Shown: positions 54,282 through 63,664, numbered from the stretch's first letter. The stretch is DNA of 64,000 nt from Tatumella citrea (GCF_002163585.1 NZ_CP015579.1:4030001-4094000), one strand, 5' to 3'. Numbers and translations: made by a program. Notes: generated from the sequence alone by a model not told the origin.

Positions 54282-55055
54282 TCAGCCTTGTTGTAACGAG
54301 AAGAAATCCACGCTGTCATCCAGCACCAGCATATGGCCGGGATAATGGCTGCACATCCACTCCGGTTTCAGTGGTGGCAGTACAATCTGCGGGGTAACCC
54401 CGCAGGCCCAGAATACCGGAACATAACCTTCTTCCAGCCCCGGATAGACCCCAAAGTCTGGCGCAGTAATATCGCTAATCCCAATAGCTTCCGGAGACCC
54501 GTAATGAACAGGCATACCATGCCCTGAAGCGTAGCGGGCAGTCACTCCGGTCGCCACAGCAATTTTTGAGTGGTGTACCGGACGCATACTGACCGCCATA
54601 GGCCCGCCTATCTTCCCGGCAGTGACACAGGGAATATTGGTGATATAGACCGGAGGGGCCTGATGGCTGACAGGTATCCCTGCCCGACGAAGCGGACCAT
54701 CAAAGGTATGGCTGCACCCCAACAGGAAGGTGACGGCATCATCCCGCCAGTGTTGTTTTAAATCATAAGGTTCATCGACCAGTTCTCCGTGGTGCCAGAC
54801 CCGATAGCGTGGCAGCATACTACGCACGTCGAAACGGGTATTTCCGGCTGAGAGCAGATATTCACCTGGCTCACCCACTGCCAGCAATGGGCAGACCTTT
54901 GGATTACGAACACAGAACAGCAGCAGATCCCAGGCCTGTGCCGCAGGTACAATCACCAGGTTGGCCTGCTGGAAATCATCCAGTATTCCGGCCGTTGGTT
55001 GCCGCCACTCCCCGGCGGCGACCAGTTCACGCAGCTGTTGCGGAGTCGTCACCAT
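54282..55055 (-). CDS. DUF1445 putative hydro-lyase (YcsI-like)
   Basis: A 257-residue protein of the DUF1445 family (Bacillus YcsI; related to mammalian D-glutamate cyclase, which makes 5-oxo-D-proline). Conserved segments: FLLGCSHTFDGPLRRAGI, ITNIPCVTAGKIGGPMAVSMRP and WACGVTPQ. YcsI genes commonly sit with 5-oxoprolinase subunit genes, as here. Reaction in bacteria is not settled. Its start codon overlaps the stop of the carrier gene by one base. Confidence 0.88.
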   Translation of the reverse strand: MVTTPQQLRELVAAGEWRQPTAGILDDFQQANLVIVPAAQAWDLLLFCVRNPKVCPLLAVGEPGEYLLSAGNTRFDVRSMLPRYRVWHHGELVDEPYDLKQHWRDDAVTFLLGCSHTFDGPLRRAGIPVSHQAPPVYITNIPCVTAGKIGGPMAVSMRPVHHSKIAVATGVTARYASGHGMPVHYGSPEAIGISDITAPDFGVYPGLEEGYVPVFWACGVTPQIVLPPLKPEWMCSHYPGHMLVLDDSVDFFSLQQG

Positions 55056-56383
55056 TATTTTGACAGCTCCTCTTTATGGGTATCACGCATCCGCAGCAGT
55101 ACCCACAATCCCGGCACAGCAGCGCAGGCCATAAAGATACCAGGCATAAACAACCAGCCTGTTTTTTCGATAAGCGCGGTTACCAGATAAGGGGTGATTC
55201 CGCCACCGAGAATAGCGCCAATGTTAATACTCAGGGCCATCCCGCTGTAACGGACACGGGTCGGAAACTGTTCCGCATAAGTCGGGTAGCCAACTGACTG
55301 GACAATCGGCATCGGCAGGCTGGCGATAAACATCGCAACGCATGCCAGCCAGTAGTTATGGTGCCCCATGACCGACATCATCGGCAGTACCAGCACTACA
55401 TACCCAAGGAAGCCGATTTTCAGGACTTTGCTGCGGCCCAGTTTATCGGACAAACCACCCCAGAAAGGCATCATCGCCGCCATCGCCAGACTGATAAACG
55501 CCATCAGCCAGAACACCTGTTGCTTGTCATAACCCAGCCAGGTGGTCAGATAGATATTCATAAACACAATGCCAATCCAGTAGCCGGCATTCTGCCCAAA
55601 GGTCAGTACAATCACCCGCAGTAACGCGAAACGGTGCTCACGAATCATGGTGATAAACGGTGTATGTTCCGGTTTTTTGCCCTGACTGAACTCTTTAAAA
55701 GCCGGAGTTTCTTCTACCTGATGGCGCATCACCGCAGACAGGATCACCAGCGGTATGGTCAGCAGAAACGGTATACGCCATCCCCAGTGCTGTAACTGTG
55801 CGGCATCCACCATATGTAACAGGCATCCGCAGACAAACGCAGCCAGCGAGCCGCCGAGCGCAACGCCTACGGGGGTAAAGGAGCCGTAGAAACCTCGTTT
55901 ACCCTGTGGAGCAGACTCTGCTACAAAAGCCGCTGCCCCTACAATTTCTGCTCCGGCAAAGAACCCCTGCGCCAGCCGCAACATAACCAGCATCACCGGT
56001 GCGGCAATTCCTATCGATGCAGTATCCGGTAATAAGCCGATTGCCGCTGTCGAACCGCCCATACCCAGAACAGTCAGCAGCAGGATTTTTCTACGTCCCA
56101 GACGGTCACCCATCCGGCCCAACAAAATACCGCCCAGAGGTCGAATCAGAAAAGCGCTGCCGAAAACAGCCAGGACTGATAATAATGCCGCTGCAGGGCT
56201 TGAGCCGGGGAAAAATAATGGCCCGATGACCGATGCCATAAAACCATAAATACCGAATTCATAATATTCGATTGCAGTTCCGGTCATTGCAGCGACCGCT
56301 GCACGCCTGGCCAGTAAATGACGGGCGGCACTCTGCTGGTGCACAGACGCCGGCACAAATTCCGCTTCAGTTTCATAGGACAT
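55055..56383 (-). CDS. MHS family MFS transporter (ShiA/ProP-like)
   Basis: A 442-residue, 12-segment metabolite:H+ symporter of the MHS group. Motifs: GTAIEYYEFGIYGFMAS, GRMGDRLGRRKILLLTVLGMGG, RLAQGFFAGAEIVGA and FWGGLSDKLGRSKV. MHS carriers transport shikimate, dicarboxylates or betaines. Operon context with pxpBC and DUF1445 suggests 5-oxoproline or a related acid; shikimate-like acids are an alternative given the quiBC genes 28 kb away. Confidence 0.86.
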   Translation of the reverse strand: MSYETEAEFVPASVHQQSAARHLLARRAAVAAMTGTAIEYYEFGIYGFMASVIGPLFFPGSSPAAALLSVLAVFGSAFLIRPLGGILLGRMGDRLGRRKILLLTVLGMGGSTAAIGLLPDTASIGIAAPVMLVMLRLAQGFFAGAEIVGAAAFVAESAPQGKRGFYGSFTPVGVALGGSLAAFVCGCLLHMVDAAQLQHWGWRIPFLLTIPLVILSAVMRHQVEETPAFKEFSQGKKPEHTPFITMIREHRFALLRVIVLTFGQNAGYWIGIVFMNIYLTTWLGYDKQQVFWLMAFISLAMAAMMPFWGGLSDKLGRSKVLKIGFLGYVVLVLPMMSVMGHHNYWLACVAMFIASLPMPIVQSVGYPTYAEQFPTRVRYSGMALSINIGAILGGGITPYLVTALIEKTGWLFMPGIFMACAAVPGLWVLLRMRDTHKEELSK

Positions 56384-56702
56384 GGTGGTATTGCCTCGCA
56401 GGTGAATTATTAACAGAACTGCCTAAACATGCGGCGTTCTTTTTTATTGTGTGGATATAACAAGCAACCCTGAGACCAATTCCGCCATTGATAGAAATTA
56501 TTCGTCAGTCATTCTCCGATATAAAAATAAATGCGGATTAATGACATTGAATAATATTCATTCTCATTGATAGGTTAAAATAATAATAATTCTCCCGCCG
56601 GGAGTGGCAGTTAATTCAGAAAGGAATAAATAAAGAAGGAATATACCCCGGATATTTTCACCAAAATGATCCGGGCTCACCAAAAAAGTGCAAAGGGGTA
56701 AA
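56384..56702. other. Intergenic region with two hairpins
   Basis: 319 bases between pxpC and the MHS carrier gene. Hairpins at 56592-56604 (CTCCC/GGGAG) and 56647-56675 (CCCGGATATTTT paired with AAAATgATCCGGG, one bulge) could end the pxpBC transcript on the minus strand; neither has a clean U run. The promoter of the carrier gene should be near 56400-56570. Confidence 0.45.
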
Positions 56703-57638
56703 TCAACAGGCAGGGATTTTTTCCAGCCACTGCTGGCGTTGCCAGGAAAGCTGTTGTGCGGTATGTAATGATATTTGTTGGAAGTTGTATTGTGCGCCAG
56801 GTAACGATTGCGCCAGATACGGCAGATCGATAGCTGCAATATGTGCAATTTTCGGATAACCGCCCGTCGTCTGACTGTCAGCCATTAATATAATCGGCAA
56901 TCCGTCAGCAGGTAACTGTACTGTTCCGCAACTCACCGCTTCTGAATAAATATTGGCCGGCTCCAGCAGTGAAAGCTTCTCCCCCTGCAGGCGATATCCC
57001 ATGCGGTTAGAGTTTTGGCTTACCGTGAACTCACCGTTAATAAATTGCTTCTTCGCGGCTTCGGTTAATAAATTCCAGTGTTTTCCCGGAATAAAGCGCA
57101 ATGTTTGCTGAGGTTGCGGGAAGATATCCGGCATACCAAACGGTGCGCGTAACCGACTGATATTGTGCAGCGGCCAGCGAAAACTCAGCCTGTCACCTTT
57201 TTGCAAATTACGTCCTGAATAGCCGCCAAATGTCCCGGCAAGGCAGGTACTCTGGCTACCCATAACCTCCGGCTGCGCAAATCCGCCTTTGACCGCCAGG
57301 TAACAACGCGCCCCTTTACGCCGCGCGCCGAAGCTCAATGTCGCGCCCGCCGGCACACTCAGTGGGCGTAGCATTTCAACCGGTTCACCATCCAGTGTCG
57401 GGGAAAGGTCTGCCCCTGTCAGTGCAATCACGGCACGCCGCAGGAAGCGCAGTTTCGGTCCCTGCAATGTCATCTCGAGTGTGGCAGGATCATCACTGTT
57501 ACCTACCAACCTGTTTGCCAGTTGATGAGAAAACAGATCCATCACTCCACAGACCGGAACCCCGAACTGCTGCCAGCGATAACGGCCGCTGTCGTATAAC
57601 GCACTCGCCAGCCCGGGATGTAAGATTTCAATGGCCAT
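56703..57638 (-). CDS. pxpC: 5-oxoprolinase subunit C (KipA-like)
   Basis: A 311-residue biotin-dependent-carboxyltransferase-like protein. With PxpA and PxpB it forms the prokaryotic ATP-dependent 5-oxoprolinase that opens 5-oxoproline to glutamate. Family segments: HPGLASALYDSGRYRWQQFGVPVCGVMD, GADLSPTLDGEPV and NSNRMGYRLQG. ATG at 57638 is chosen since the longer frame adds 34 unconserved residues; it overlaps pxpB by 11 bases. No pxpA gene is nearby. Confidence 0.88.
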   Translation of the reverse strand: MAIEILHPGLASALYDSGRYRWQQFGVPVCGVMDLFSHQLANRLVGNSDDPATLEMTLQGPKLRFLRRAVIALTGADLSPTLDGEPVEMLRPLSVPAGATLSFGARRKGARCYLAVKGGFAQPEVMGSQSTCLAGTFGGYSGRNLQKGDRLSFRWPLHNISRLRAPFGMPDIFPQPQQTLRFIPGKHWNLLTEAAKKQFINGEFTVSQNSNRMGYRLQGEKLSLLEPANIYSEAVSCGTVQLPADGLPIILMADSQTTGGYPKIAHIAAIDLPYLAQSLPGAQYNFQQISLHTAQQLSWQRQQWLEKIPAC

Positions 57639-58356
57639 GCTGTGCCTCCTGTTGCAGCTTATCAAACTTTTTACGACTGATAGCCGAGAATCGCACTCTG
57701 TCTCCCGCCTGCAACAGACAGGGAGTCGAATGATGGGCACGAAACATCAGTAGCGGGGTACGGCCAATCAGGTTCCAGCCACCAGGGCTCTGCTGCGGAT
57801 AAATCACGCTTTGCCGGTTAGCAATGCCAATGGCTCCCTGCGGCACACTCAGACGAGGTGTAGACCGGCGTGGCATAGCAAAACAAGGATCCAGCATCCC
57901 GAGATAAGGGTGTCCTGGCAGGAAACCTATCATCATTACATCCACGGCAACTGACTGATGACGTTCAATCACCTGTTTTTGGGTTAAACCACAATGGTCA
58001 GCAATTTCCGGCAGGTCAGGAGCAAATTCAGAATGGTAACAGACAGGGATCACCACTTCCCGTGGCGTATGTCTGCTGGCAGGCCGCCAGCTGTTAAGCA
58101 AAATTTCCAGCCGGTTATACATCTGGCTGTAAGGTGAGAGTTGACTGTCCTGCGCCCATAGCAAACCGGGCTGATAATAGATCCCCAGTGTTGAGACTCC
58201 GGGCACAATGTCGGTGACACCAGGCAAAGCCTGTGATGTCAGCCAGGCAGCCAGTTGACTGGTCAGCCGCCACGGGGTTTCCGGAACATCCAGGGTGACT
58301 ATCAGGCAATCTTCTCCCGACGGGTCACAGCGCCAGCGTAGCGCAGAATACGACAT
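57628..58356 (-). CDS. pxpB: 5-oxoprolinase subunit B (KipI-like)
   Basis: A 242-residue KipI/PxpB protein. The characteristic middle is VVIPVCYHSEFAPDL, then VMMIGFLPGHPYLGMLD and GGWNLIGRTPLLMF. The His in VCYH and the GFLPG loop are conserved in the family. In Bacillus the homologue inhibits sporulation kinase A, but in enterobacteria it is the 5-oxoprolinase subunit. The start at 58356 fits the family N terminus. It lies 61 bases after the VOC gene, separated by a hairpin. Confidence 0.9.
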   Translation of the reverse strand: MSYSALRWRCDPSGEDCLIVTLDVPETPWRLTSQLAAWLTSQALPGVTDIVPGVSTLGIYYQPGLLWAQDSQLSPYSQMYNRLEILLNSWRPASRHTPREVVIPVCYHSEFAPDLPEIADHCGLTQKQVIERHQSVAVDVMMIGFLPGHPYLGMLDPCFAMPRRSTPRLSVPQGAIGIANRQSVIYPQQSPGGWNLIGRTPLLMFRAHHSTPCLLQAGDRVRFSAISRKKFDKLQQEAQHGH

Positions 58357-58373
58357 TATTGACTCCACAAAGA

Positions 58374-58395
58374 TGCCGGGAGAAGGCTCCCGGCA
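58374..58395 (-). terminator. Hairpin between VOC gene and pxpB
   Basis: Perfect nine-base stem TGCCGGGAG/CTCCCGGCA with four-base loop, followed on the minus strand by ATCTTTG. It could partly terminate the VOC transcript before pxpB. Confidence 0.55.
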
Positions 58396-58417
58396 GACAC
58401 CCACTGACCGTTTATAA

Positions 58418-58843
58418 TTATTTTGCGAACAGTTGAGACATATCTTTAAACGCTTTGAATTCCAGGGCGTTACCGCATGGATCCAGCAGGAACATAGTCG
58501 CCTGCTCACCTACCTGGCCTTTAAAACGAACATAAGGTTCGATCACGAATTTGGTGTTGAAATCGCGCAGACGGGCAGCCAGACTTTCCCACTCATCCCA
58601 GCTCAGGACAATCCCGAAATGAGGAACCGGCACATCATGACCGTCTACCGGATTGGTGTGTGCAGATTCCTGGGTAGCAGTGCGCGGATGCTCATGAATC
58701 ACCAGCTGGTGACCATAAAAGTCAAAATCGACCCACTGGGTACTTGAACGGCCTTCAGACAGACCAAAGACTTCGCCATAGAAGTGACGGGCTGCAGGTA
58801 AATCATAAACCGGGATTGCGAGGTGAAAAGGACTTAGTGCCAT
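58418..58843 (-). CDS. VOC family protein
   Basis: A 141-residue vicinal oxygen chelate (glyoxalase/dioxygenase fold) protein made of two beta-alpha-beta-beta-beta units. Likely metal ligands are His8 (FHLAIPVYD), a His in VPHFGIVL and the Glu in GNALEFKAF. The ending [10 protein letters not shown] is a common VOC signature. It leads the pxpBC cluster and is divergent from a LysR gene, so it may modify a related substrate (for example racemise, lyse or oxygenate it), but the reaction cannot be read. Confidence 0.87.
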   Translation of the reverse strand: MALSPFHLAIPVYDLPAARHFYGEVFGLSEGRSSTQWVDFDFYGHQLVIHEHPRTATQESAHTNPVDGHDVPVPHFGIVLSWDEWESLAARLRDFNTKFVIEPYVRFKGQVGEQATMFLLDPCGNALEFKAFKDMSQLFAK

Positions 58844-58968
58844 AATTATATCTCCGACTGCTCAGTATTAGCTCAAGGGTGAGATGCCATTTTTATTGAT
58901 ATATTTTTTGTTGAAAAGCGAATATTATTAGTTTCAATCAACAATTATTTTGATGAGTGGTAATCCTG

Positions 58969-59871
58969 ATGCTAAGAGAACTCAAAACCTTTGTTGCAGT
59001 CACTCAGTACGGGACCTTTGCCGCTGCCGGACAACGCATTGGCCTGACACAATCTGCGGTCAGCGCCCAGATGCGAATTCTGGAAAATGCCCTTGGTGTT
59101 CAGTTATTTGACCGCTCCGGACGCAGTGTTATGCTGAGCGCAGCCGGTAACCGCATTCTGCCGATGGCCGAAGAAATCCTCGGTATTTTTGCCCGCATGT
59201 CTCAACCGAATAATGTCAGCGAGTATCGCGGAGTCGTCAAAATTGGCGCCATTTCGACCATTCAGTCCGGGCTGCTGCCCGAGGTTCTGGTCGATATTCA
59301 GCAAATTGCCCCCTATCTTGAAACCCGGCTGATGCCTGGTGTCTCGTTTAATCTGTTGTCGATGGTAGAAACCGGTGACGTTGATCTGGCTATTACCATA
59401 AAGCCTTCATTCAGCCTGGCCAAAGAACTGTGGTGTGAAACTCTGCTACGGGAACCCTATGTGCTGATTGTGCCTGAAGGGATTGAAGGTGACGATGCCA
59501 GAACACTGCTACGCGAACAACCTTTCGTTCGTTACGACCGTACCTCATTTGGTGGGCGACTGGTGAGTCAGTTTCTCCGGGAACAACGGCTGGAGCCACG
59601 ACAAATTCTTGAACTGGATGAAATTGAGGCCATTGTCCGGATGGTCGAAAATCGTCTGGGAGTCGCACTGGTTCCGCTTTCCGGCCAGTGGCTAAACCGA
59701 AATGCCAATGTCCGAATTGTTCCGCTGCAATCCAGAACCTTCTTTCGTGAACTGATCATTGTCATGCGCCATGCCAACCGCCGTTCTTCACTGCATATGA
59801 TGCTCACCCAATGTTTGTTATCCGGAGCAAAAAGGCTGGAAAGCCACTGGCCACACCCGGAGGCTGAGTGA
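58969..59871 (+). CDS. LysR family regulator (divergent from VOC-pxpBC)
   Basis: A 300-residue LysR-type regulator with winged helix at 1-60 (ELKTFVAVTQYGTFAAAGQRIGLTQSAVSAQ, in the usual form) and substrate-binding domain from about 88 (VKIGAISTIQSGLLPEV). The ATG at 58969 is preferred to a GTG four codons upstream. It likely controls the VOC-pxpB-pxpC genes. It converges on a second LysR gene 15 bases further. Confidence 0.88.
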   Translation: MLRELKTFVAVTQYGTFAAAGQRIGLTQSAVSAQMRILENALGVQLFDRSGRSVMLSAAGNRILPMAEEILGIFARMSQPNNVSEYRGVVKIGAISTIQSGLLPEVLVDIQQIAPYLETRLMPGVSFNLLSMVETGDVDLAITIKPSFSLAKELWCETLLREPYVLIVPEGIEGDDARTLLREQPFVRYDRTSFGGRLVSQFLREQRLEPRQILELDEIEAIVRMVENRLGVALVPLSGQWLNRNANVRIVPLQSRTFFRELIIVMRHANRRSSLHMMLTQCLLSGAKRLESHWPHPEAE

Positions 59872-59886
59872 TATTTGGTAACCCCT

Positions 59887-60789
59887 TCAGGGCTGAATAT
59901 CGGTGAAATAGTTACGCAGTAACTGCCACATATGTTGGGCCGCAGGAGTGAATCTACGGTCAGAGTTACGTAACAGATGGCACTGTGATTCACGGGCAAT
60001 AGGGTGGTCTATCGGAATCGCCACCAGCTTACCGGCCGAAATCATCTGTCCGGCAGCTCTGGCCGACATACAGGAAATACCTAACCCTGCCACACTGAGC
60101 TCCATCGCGGTTGAAAATAAATTACAACGGTAGGCCGGAGTAAATATTAGCCCGCAACTGCGAAACATCGCATTCATATAACGCTGCAGGCCAAACTGTT
60201 CGGTCAACGCTATCAGCCGCTGCTCCGCCAGTGTTTCAATGGTAATAGTTTGCTCGCCACTCAGCGGATGCTCTGGCGACATGACCGCGCATACCGGCCC
60301 CCAGCCAAAGCTGTGCCGTTTCACTTCCGGACTGCCGATGGGTCCGAAAGCCATTGCCATATCTGTTTCACTGCGGATGACCGCATTCAGCATCTCCTGC
60401 ATGCTGGCCACCGTAATTTCAACAAATACCTGCGGATAAGATTTAGAAAAATGGGTCACAATTTCATGAATAAAAGTCGCAACCAGCCCACCGCCGATCC
60501 GGATGGATACACTACCTCCCTGCATATGGCGCAGATCTTTCAGGTGCCCTTCCAGTTTCAGCCGGCGCTGGCGGCTTTCAAAAAAGTCCTCAGCCAGCAA
60601 GCGCCCTGCTTCGGTCAACACCACATTACGCCCACGACGCTCCAGAAGCGGTAACTGTAAATCACGTTCCAGTTGTGCAATTTGCCGGCTGATGACCGAC
60701 GGGTTAATTCCCAGAATGTCAGCGGCGCGACGGATACCTCCCTGAATACCGACCTCATACAGGTAACTCATTGGCTTTTCATGAAACAT
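59887..60789 (-). CDS. LysR family regulator (divergent from yjiHG)
   Basis: A 300-residue LysR regulator with a slightly unusual N terminus (YLYEVGIQGGIRRAADILGINPSVISRQIAQLE), typical of a branch next to amidohydrolase and transporter genes. The effector domain starts near 92 (VSIRIGGGLVATF). Divergent from yjiH-yjiG-M20, it is their probable regulator. Confidence 0.87.
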   Translation of the reverse strand: MFHEKPMSYLYEVGIQGGIRRAADILGINPSVISRQIAQLERDLQLPLLERRGRNVVLTEAGRLLAEDFFESRQRRLKLEGHLKDLRHMQGGSVSIRIGGGLVATFIHEIVTHFSKSYPQVFVEITVASMQEMLNAVIRSETDMAMAFGPIGSPEVKRHSFGWGPVCAVMSPEHPLSGEQTITIETLAEQRLIALTEQFGLQRYMNAMFRSCGLIFTPAYRCNLFSTAMELSVAGLGISCMSARAAGQMISAGKLVAIPIDHPIARESQCHLLRNSDRRFTPAAQHMWQLLRNYFTDIQP

Positions 60790-61186
60790 TTGCGGAGGAT
60801 CCGGAGTAAGTGTTGACCTGTGAGCAACAATATCACTGTTTATCTGATATTTATATTCTTATAACGCTTTTAGATAATCGGACTGAATAACGGCAGGTGA
60901 AAGACGTAAAAATTCGCTTTTTTCATTGCACCATAATAGCGCCACTGCACCAATATAATGCCGGTTATTTATTGATAACATAATTGATACAACTAATTCT
61001 GTGCGGTCAGTTGTAAATTTATACCAATATAAACAATCTCCCGGACAGATATTTGTTATCAGTAAGTTTTATCTTTATTAGCAGGCACAATAACTGCTAA
61101 CACTCTATTTTGTGGACAGACAAAATAAAGCCCGGCCTCTTCCAACACCAGGGAAATAACCGACTGAAATATCACAGAGAATAATT
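60790..61186. other. AT-rich divergent control region with TGCACCA repeats
   Basis: 397 bases between the LysR gene and yjiH. Two 19-base tandem units starting TGCACCA (60927-60945 and 60946-60964) agree at 13 positions. No open frame or terminator is evident. Confidence 0.5.
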
Positions 61187-61867
61187 ATGAGCGATAACAA
61201 CATTACCAAACCAACACCGGCGGAGGATGAAACCGCCCTGAAAGTCACTCCCGGGGCATGGATTGCACTGATAGCTGTACTGCTGGTTTTTTCCGGCCTG
61301 TTTTTTAAGGTCAAAGGGATGGACTGGCTCGGAGCTTTTGATTTTACAACGCTTGGCGGTGCCTTCGGCACCATGAAATCCGCAGGCGGCACCTTTGTCG
61401 GCAGTGGCGGTTTCGGTGCTAAAGCTGGCTTCCTGTTTGCCCTGTCACTGGTCCCAACCGTGATGCTGGCGCTCGGATTGCTGGAAATATTCACCCATTA
61501 TGGCGCGATCCGTGCTGCCCATAAATTGCTGACACCGCTTCTGAAACCGTTACTGGGCCTGCCTGGCTATACCGGACTTGCGCTAATCACCGACCTGCAA
61601 AGTACAGACGCCGGAGCAGCATTGAGCAAGGAGTTGTACGATAGCAAACGGATTACCCGTAAGCATGTCGTTATCATGGGTGCCTGGCAGTATTCCGGTG
61701 CAGGACTGATAAATAATTATTTTGCGATTGGTTCAGCACTGTTTGCCTCGTTAACCACTCCGCTTATCGTGCCACTACTGCTGATGTTTGTACTCAAATT
61801 TGTCGGCGCAGGGCTGGTCAGACTGGCCTTAAACACGGTTTATAAAAAGGATTTCATCAATGAGTAA
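61187..61867 (+). CDS. yjiH: Nucleoside-recognition domain membrane protein YjiH
   Basis: A 226-residue inner membrane protein with about five hydrophobic segments and a Gate/nucleoside recognition domain; similar to E. coli YjiH (227 residues). Conserved: GGAFGTMKSAGGTFVGSGG and LALITDLQSTDAGAALSKELYDS. With YjiG it probably forms a heteromeric transporter. In E. coli the pair precedes iadA (isoaspartyl dipeptidase). It overlaps yjiG by eight bases. Confidence 0.9.
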   Translation: MSDNNITKPTPAEDETALKVTPGAWIALIAVLLVFSGLFFKVKGMDWLGAFDFTTLGGAFGTMKSAGGTFVGSGGFGAKAGFLFALSLVPTVMLALGLLEIFTHYGAIRAAHKLLTPLLKPLLGLPGYTGLALITDLQSTDAGAALSKELYDSKRITRKHVVIMGAWQYSGAGLINNYFAIGSALFASLTTPLIVPLLLMFVLKFVGAGLVRLALNTVYKKDFINE

Positions 61868-62327
61868 TCAGCTCAATACCCGCGCAAACCCGTTCGACAT
61901 TTTTGTGATTGGTGCCCGTAAAGGGTTCAATATTGCTATCAATAATCTGATGCCAAACGTGGTCATGGCCTACGTGATTGCCGAAATGCTTAATCTGCTG
62001 GGAGTGATGCAGCTTATTGGTCATGTTTTCGCGCCGGTCATGGGAGTTTTTGGTCTGCCTGGTGAAGCGGTCACAGTGTTACTGACCGCCTGGCTCTCCT
62101 CTTCTGCCGGTACCGGGGTTGCAGTCAGCCTGCTGACGAAAGGCACCCTCGATCCTGCTCAAATCACCATTTTAATTCCGGCTATTTTCCTGATGGGCGC
62201 TCAGTTGCAGTACATGGGTCGGCTGTTGGGTGTGGCGGATGTGCCGAAAAAATACTGGCCGTTGCTGATGCTGACAAGCATCGTCAATGCTGTGATTTCC
62301 ATGCTGATTATGCGTTTTATTGCCTGA
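61860..62327 (+). CDS. yjiG: Nucleoside-recognition domain membrane protein YjiG
   Basis: A 155-residue inner membrane protein matching E. coli YjiG (153 residues): ARKGFNIAINNLMPNVVMAYVI, GLPGEAVTVLLTAWLSS and LIPAIFLMGAQLQYMGRLLGVADV. It is the second half of a split transporter with YjiH. The next gene, an M20 amidohydrolase, suggests the cargo is an acylated amino acid or dipeptide. Confidence 0.9.
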   Translation: MSNQLNTRANPFDIFVIGARKGFNIAINNLMPNVVMAYVIAEMLNLLGVMQLIGHVFAPVMGVFGLPGEAVTVLLTAWLSSSAGTGVAVSLLTKGTLDPAQITILIPAIFLMGAQLQYMGRLLGVADVPKKYWPLLMLTSIVNAVISMLIMRFIA

Positions 62328-62391
62328 AACACACCACGCGTTCCCGGCGGGAGTTACAGGCCGTCGGGCAGAAAAGGTCAAGGAGTGAAGT

Positions 62392-63498
62392 ATGTCACGC
62401 ACTTTAGAGCACTTTAACGTGCTGCACGAGATTCCCGAATTAGGTTTTGAAGAGTTCAAAACCTCAGCTTACATTGCTTCGGCACTGGAAGCTGCCGGAT
62501 TTAAAGTTACCCGCAACTTTAACGGTACCACCGGTATCATTGCCGAACTGGACAGCGGTAAGCCAGGCCCGGTATTAGCTTTGCGCGCCGATATGGATGC
62601 GCTGGGGCACATTATTGACGGGCAACATGTCGCCCGCCATACCTGTGGGCACGATGGCCACTCCTCGGTGGTTCTGACCGCCGCAGAAGAGACACTGCGC
62701 GAAGGCCTGGTAAAAAAAGGCCGTTTAAAAATATTGTTCCAGCCTGCGGAAGAACTGGGAACCGGAGCCATAGCGCTGGTCGAAGGCGGAGCGCTGGATG
62801 ATGTGGATATGCTGCTCGGTTTCCACCTGCGTCCTCTGGAAGAGTGTTCTATGGGCCAGGCCGTCGCGGCGATGTACTATTCGGCCTCTGCCACCGTAGA
62901 AGCGGTATTTACCGGCAAAGCTGCTCATGCTGCGCGTCCACACCTTGGCGTGAATGCTCTGGATGCTGCGGTCCAGGCAGTACAGGCGGTAAATACCATC
63001 CACCTCTCCCCTTCTCTGACCTTCAGTGCCAAGGCAACTCGTTTCCTGTGTGATGCAGGGGTGACCAATTCAATCCCTTCTGAAGCCACAGTCTGCTGGG
63101 ACTTACGTTCTGCAGAAAACGCTCCGATGACCGAGCTGAAGCAGAAAGTGACCGCTGCCTTGCAGGGAAGTGCTGCCGCACTGGGCGCCACTGTCGACAT
63201 CAAAATTCTCAAGGAGATGCCGGCAGCGATTATTGATGATAAAGCCACCCAAATCATCAGCCAGGCTATTCGGGAGAACCTGGGAGAAGAAGCTCTGTTA
63301 CCTGCCCGGGCAACCCCTGGCAGCGAAGATTTCTTCCACTACCTGCGTCTTTGCCCACAGGTGAAAGGCGGCTTCTGGGGACTGGGATGTAATCTGGCTC
63401 CTGGCCTGCACCACCCGGAAATGCACTTTGATCGCGATGCTCTGGCGATTGGGGTAAAAATCTTCAAATCCTGCGTACAGCAGGTGCTTGGCGAATAA
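62392..63498 (+). CDS. M20 family metal-dependent amidohydrolase
   Basis: A 368-residue aminoacylase/carboxypeptidase (M20D-like) of the cytoplasm. Metal-site motifs are complete: RADMDAL (Asp67, Asp69), HTCGHDGH with Cys85 and His87, QPAEE with Glu120 and Glu121, a His in GFHLRP, and the C-terminal HHPEMHFD. It has the central dimerisation domain (about 170-285). In E. coli the equivalent position behind yjiHG is held by the unrelated peptidase IadA, so here a different hydrolase has taken that place. A strong terminator follows. Confidence 0.9.
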   Translation: MSRTLEHFNVLHEIPELGFEEFKTSAYIASALEAAGFKVTRNFNGTTGIIAELDSGKPGPVLALRADMDALGHIIDGQHVARHTCGHDGHSSVVLTAAEETLREGLVKKGRLKILFQPAEELGTGAIALVEGGALDDVDMLLGFHLRPLEECSMGQAVAAMYYSASATVEAVFTGKAAHAARPHLGVNALDAAVQAVQAVNTIHLSPSLTFSAKATRFLCDAGVTNSIPSEATVCWDLRSAENAPMTELKQKVTAALQGSAAALGATVDIKILKEMPAAIIDDKATQIISQAIRENLGEEALLPARATPGSEDFFHYLRLCPQVKGGFWGLGCNLAPGLHHPEMHFDRDALAIGVKIFKSCVQQVLGE

Positions 63499-63505
63499 TC
63501 TTTTC

Positions 63506-63535
63506 GGCCTCCTGACCGCAGGAGGCCTTCGTTTC
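63506..63535 (+). terminator. Terminator after the M20 gene
   Basis: A perfect nine-base stem GGCCTCCTG/CAGGAGGCC with four-base loop and a T-rich tail, seven bases past the stop codon. Confidence 0.85.
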
Positions 63536-63664
63536 TGCTGAACATTTTGTTGCATAACTCCCTCCGTATCCACATTCCGTAACCTTAATGACCGGGTCAC
63601 CTCATCACCGGGCTGTTTATTATTAGCCCTTGTGCTTTTTTACCATTTTCTTCAGGGATAACTT

